Part shown: positions 5,083-6,132 of the stretch, in pieces
How the letters are laid out: every line of letters begins with the position of its first letter
Numbering within the stretch: the stretch's first letter is position 1
From: Frankiaceae bacterium
GTDB taxonomy: Bacteria > Actinomycetota > Actinomycetes > Frankiales > Frankiaceae
DNA: 6,132 nucleotides
Direction: 5' to 3'
Assembly: GCA_030840885.1 (NCBI GenBank)
Contig: JAVEDQ010000398.1
Span: 1-6,132, forward strand
The notes under the pieces: generated by a model
What the model saw: only the letters and a program-made list of their open reading frames with translations
Databases searched by the model: none
What the model was told of the DNA's origin: nothing
Position numbers and translations under genes: made by a program

Positions 5083-5946
5083 GTGGACCTCCGCCTCGGC
5101 GCCCGTACGTTCCGCCCCGACGAGATCGCCCTCATGGCGATCATCAACCGGACGCCGGATTCGTTCTTCGACCGCGGGGCGACCTACGGCGAGGCCGAGG
5201 CCCTCGACGCGGTGGCACGCGCCGTCGAAGAGGGTGCCGACATCGTCGACATCGGCGGGGTGAAGGCCGCCCCAGGCGTCGACGTCGACACCGCCGAGGA
5301 GCTACGTCGCGTCGCCTCGTTCGTCGGGGCCGTCCGCAGTCGGCACCCCGGGCTCGTCATCAGCGTCGACACCTACCGCGCCGCGGTCGGCCGGGCGGTT
5401 GCCGCGGAGGGCGCCGACCTCCTGAACGACGCCTGGGGTGGAACCGAGCCCGAGCTCGCCGAGGTGGCCGGTGAACACGGCCTCGGCCTCGTCTGCACGC
5501 ACGCCGGCCACCTGCCGCCACGCACCCGGCCCCACCGCGTCGGCTACGACGACGTCGTCGCCGACGTCGTGACCACGACCGTCGGGCTCGCCGAGCGAGC
5601 TGTCGCCGCCGGGGTGCGCCGCGACGGGATCCTGATCGACCCGGGCCACGACTTCGGCAAGAACACCCGGCACTCGCTGGAGGTCACCCGCCGGCTGGCG
5701 GAGATGACGGCGACCGGCTGGCCGGTGCTGGTCGCGATGAGCAACAAGGACTTTCTTGGCGAGGCCCTCGACCTGGAACTCGGCGACCGGCTCGAAGCCA
5801 CCCTCGCGGTCACGACGATCGCGGCGTGGCTCGGGGCCCGCGTGGTGCGCACCCATGCGGTGCGACCGGCCCGACGGGTGCTCGACACGGTGCGTGCGGT
5901 CCGCGGTGACGTCGAACCCCGCATCAGCCGACGCGGTCTGGCCTGA
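5083..5946 (+). CDS. folP2: FolP2-type dihydropteroate synthase homologue
   Basis: A 287-residue TIM-barrel protein of the dihydropteroate synthase family, closest by eye to mycobacterial FolP2 (Rv1207) and not to FolP1. Pterin-site motifs are kept: NRTPDSFFDRG (22-32), SVDT (94-97), NDAWGG (115-120), IDPGHDFGKN (185-194), SNKD (220-223) and RTH (256-258). The loop that in true synthases reads DIGGESTRPG reads DIGGVKAAPG (56-65), losing the Glu-Ser-Thr-Arg that handles p-aminobenzoate and pyrophosphate. Mycobacterial FolP2 proteins carry the same change and are reported to lack synthase activity, so a pterin-binding or other role is likelier. The GTG at 5083 begins at the conserved N-terminal strand; the GGAG two bases before it is close, and an ATG at 5075 is in a different frame. 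It is divergent from the DivIVA-like gene and convergent with the gene at the right edge. Confidence 0.9.
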   Translation: MDLRLGARTFRPDEIALMAIINRTPDSFFDRGATYGEAEALDAVARAVEEGADIVDIGGVKAAPGVDVDTAEELRRVASFVGAVRSRHPGLVISVDTYRAAVGRAVAAEGADLLNDAWGGTEPELAEVAGEHGLGLVCTHAGHLPPRTRPHRVGYDDVVADVVTTTVGLAERAVAAGVRRDGILIDPGHDFGKNTRHSLEVTRRLAEMTATGWPVLVAMSNKDFLGEALDLELGDRLEATLAVTTIAAWLGARVVRTHAVRPARRVLDTVRAVRGDVEPRISRRGLA

Positions 5947-5955
5947 GTCTCTCCG

Positions 5956-5996
5956 CCTCGACAGTCACTCCACCTCGACAGTCACTCCCCCTCGAC
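5956..5996. repeat. 17-bp tandem repeat, about 2.4 copies, at a convergent junction
   Basis: CCTCGACAGTCACTCC occurs at 5956-5971 and 5973-5988, and a third partial copy (CCTCGAC) starts at 5990, giving a constant period of 17. The array spans the 35 bases between the folP2 stop and the stop of the minus-strand gene, and the latter's TGA (5984-5982) lies inside the second copy. It has no hairpin potential of note, so it is probably a slippage duplication and not a terminator. Confidence 0.8.
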
Positions 5997-6131
5997 GAGC
6001 TCCTCGGCGCGGCGCGCGTCGAGGTCACCGCCGGACTGGCTGGCCTCGGTGACTCCCGCCTCGACGAGGTCGAGTGCCTCCTCCACCGATGTGGCCCACT
6101 GGACCACGTCGCGGGCCTCCGGCCGGGCGAA
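5982..6131 (-). CDS. C-terminal end of a probable LOG-family (TIGR00730) Rossmann-fold protein, partial
   Basis: The last 49 residues and stop of a gene entering from the right edge. The visible part reads FARPEARDVVQWATSVEEAL and continues into an acidic helical tail ending EELVEGE. Actinobacterial LOG proteins (cytokinin-type nucleoside 5'-monophosphate phosphoribohydrolases) end with a similar pattern, a Pro-x-Ala segment and hydrophobic strand followed by EAL, and such a gene (Rv1205) lies close to folP2 in M. tuberculosis. The catalytic PGGxGTxxE motif would lie outside the window, so the identification rests on the tail and the neighbourhood. Frame and coding are well supported: the other two minus-strand frames look less protein-like, and one stops early. 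Confidence 0.5.
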   Translation of the reverse strand, partial: FARPEARDVVQWATSVEEALDLVEAGVTEASQSGGDLDARRAEELVEGE

Positions 6132-6132
6132 G

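Noticed and set aside
5956..5996. CRISPR-like array
   Set aside because: The repeats are directly adjacent with a 17-base period, have no spacers, and no cas genes are present.

Overview
The window is a stretch of very GC-rich DNA with GTG and TTG starts, strong G/C bias at third codon positions and tight gene packing. The encoded proteins look most like those of mycolate-group or Pseudonocardia-type actinobacteria. A Pseudonocardiales chromosome is my best guess, from family resemblance recalled from memory and not from a search. Gene content follows the Mycobacterium tuberculosis Rv1205-Rv1222 neighbourhood (sigE, rseA, O-methyltransferase, DUF3117, DivIVA-like protein, folP2, LOG-type protein), so this is core chromosome and not a mobile island. 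I see no transposase, integrase, CRISPR array, tRNA or rRNA.

Layout. Bases 1-1220 (minus strand) hold a stress-response module: a SigE-like ECF sigma factor, followed with a start/stop overlap by its zinc-finger anti-sigma factor (RseA-like), which runs off the left edge. A 309-base divergent spacer (1221-1529) carries a good ECF-type promoter reading into sigE, with an 18-bp inverted repeat over its -10/start-site region. To the right, on the plus strand, a three-gene run (1530-2995) encodes a SAM-dependent O-methyltransferase-like protein, a small conserved-looking protein of unknown function and a DoxX-like four-helix membrane protein. It ends at a hairpin shared with the convergent 55-residue DUF3117 gene (minus, 3082-3249). 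DUF3117 is divergent from an enoyl-CoA hydratase/isomerase (plus, 3376-4182). That gene converges on a two-gene minus-strand operon (SRPBCC-fold protein plus a membrane-anchored DivIVA-like protein, 4179-4989), with both stop codons sharing one CTAG. Finally a FolP2-type dihydropteroate-synthase homologue (plus, 5083-5946) converges on the C-terminal end of a probable LOG-family protein (minus, 5982-6131) across a 17-bp tandem repeat.

How the genes fit together. The sigE-rseA pair is a self-contained envelope/oxidative-stress switch, and the promoter suggests the sigma factor feeds back on itself. The remaining genes are the housekeeping neighbours usually found near this switch; nothing here shows that they form one pathway. 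The most useful second looks are the sigE promoter and its dyad, the lost metal ligand in the O-methyltransferase, the altered substrate loop of FolP2, the PaaG-like active site of the enoyl-CoA hydratase homologue, and the rearranged gene order. I did not find a convincing new multi-gene system.
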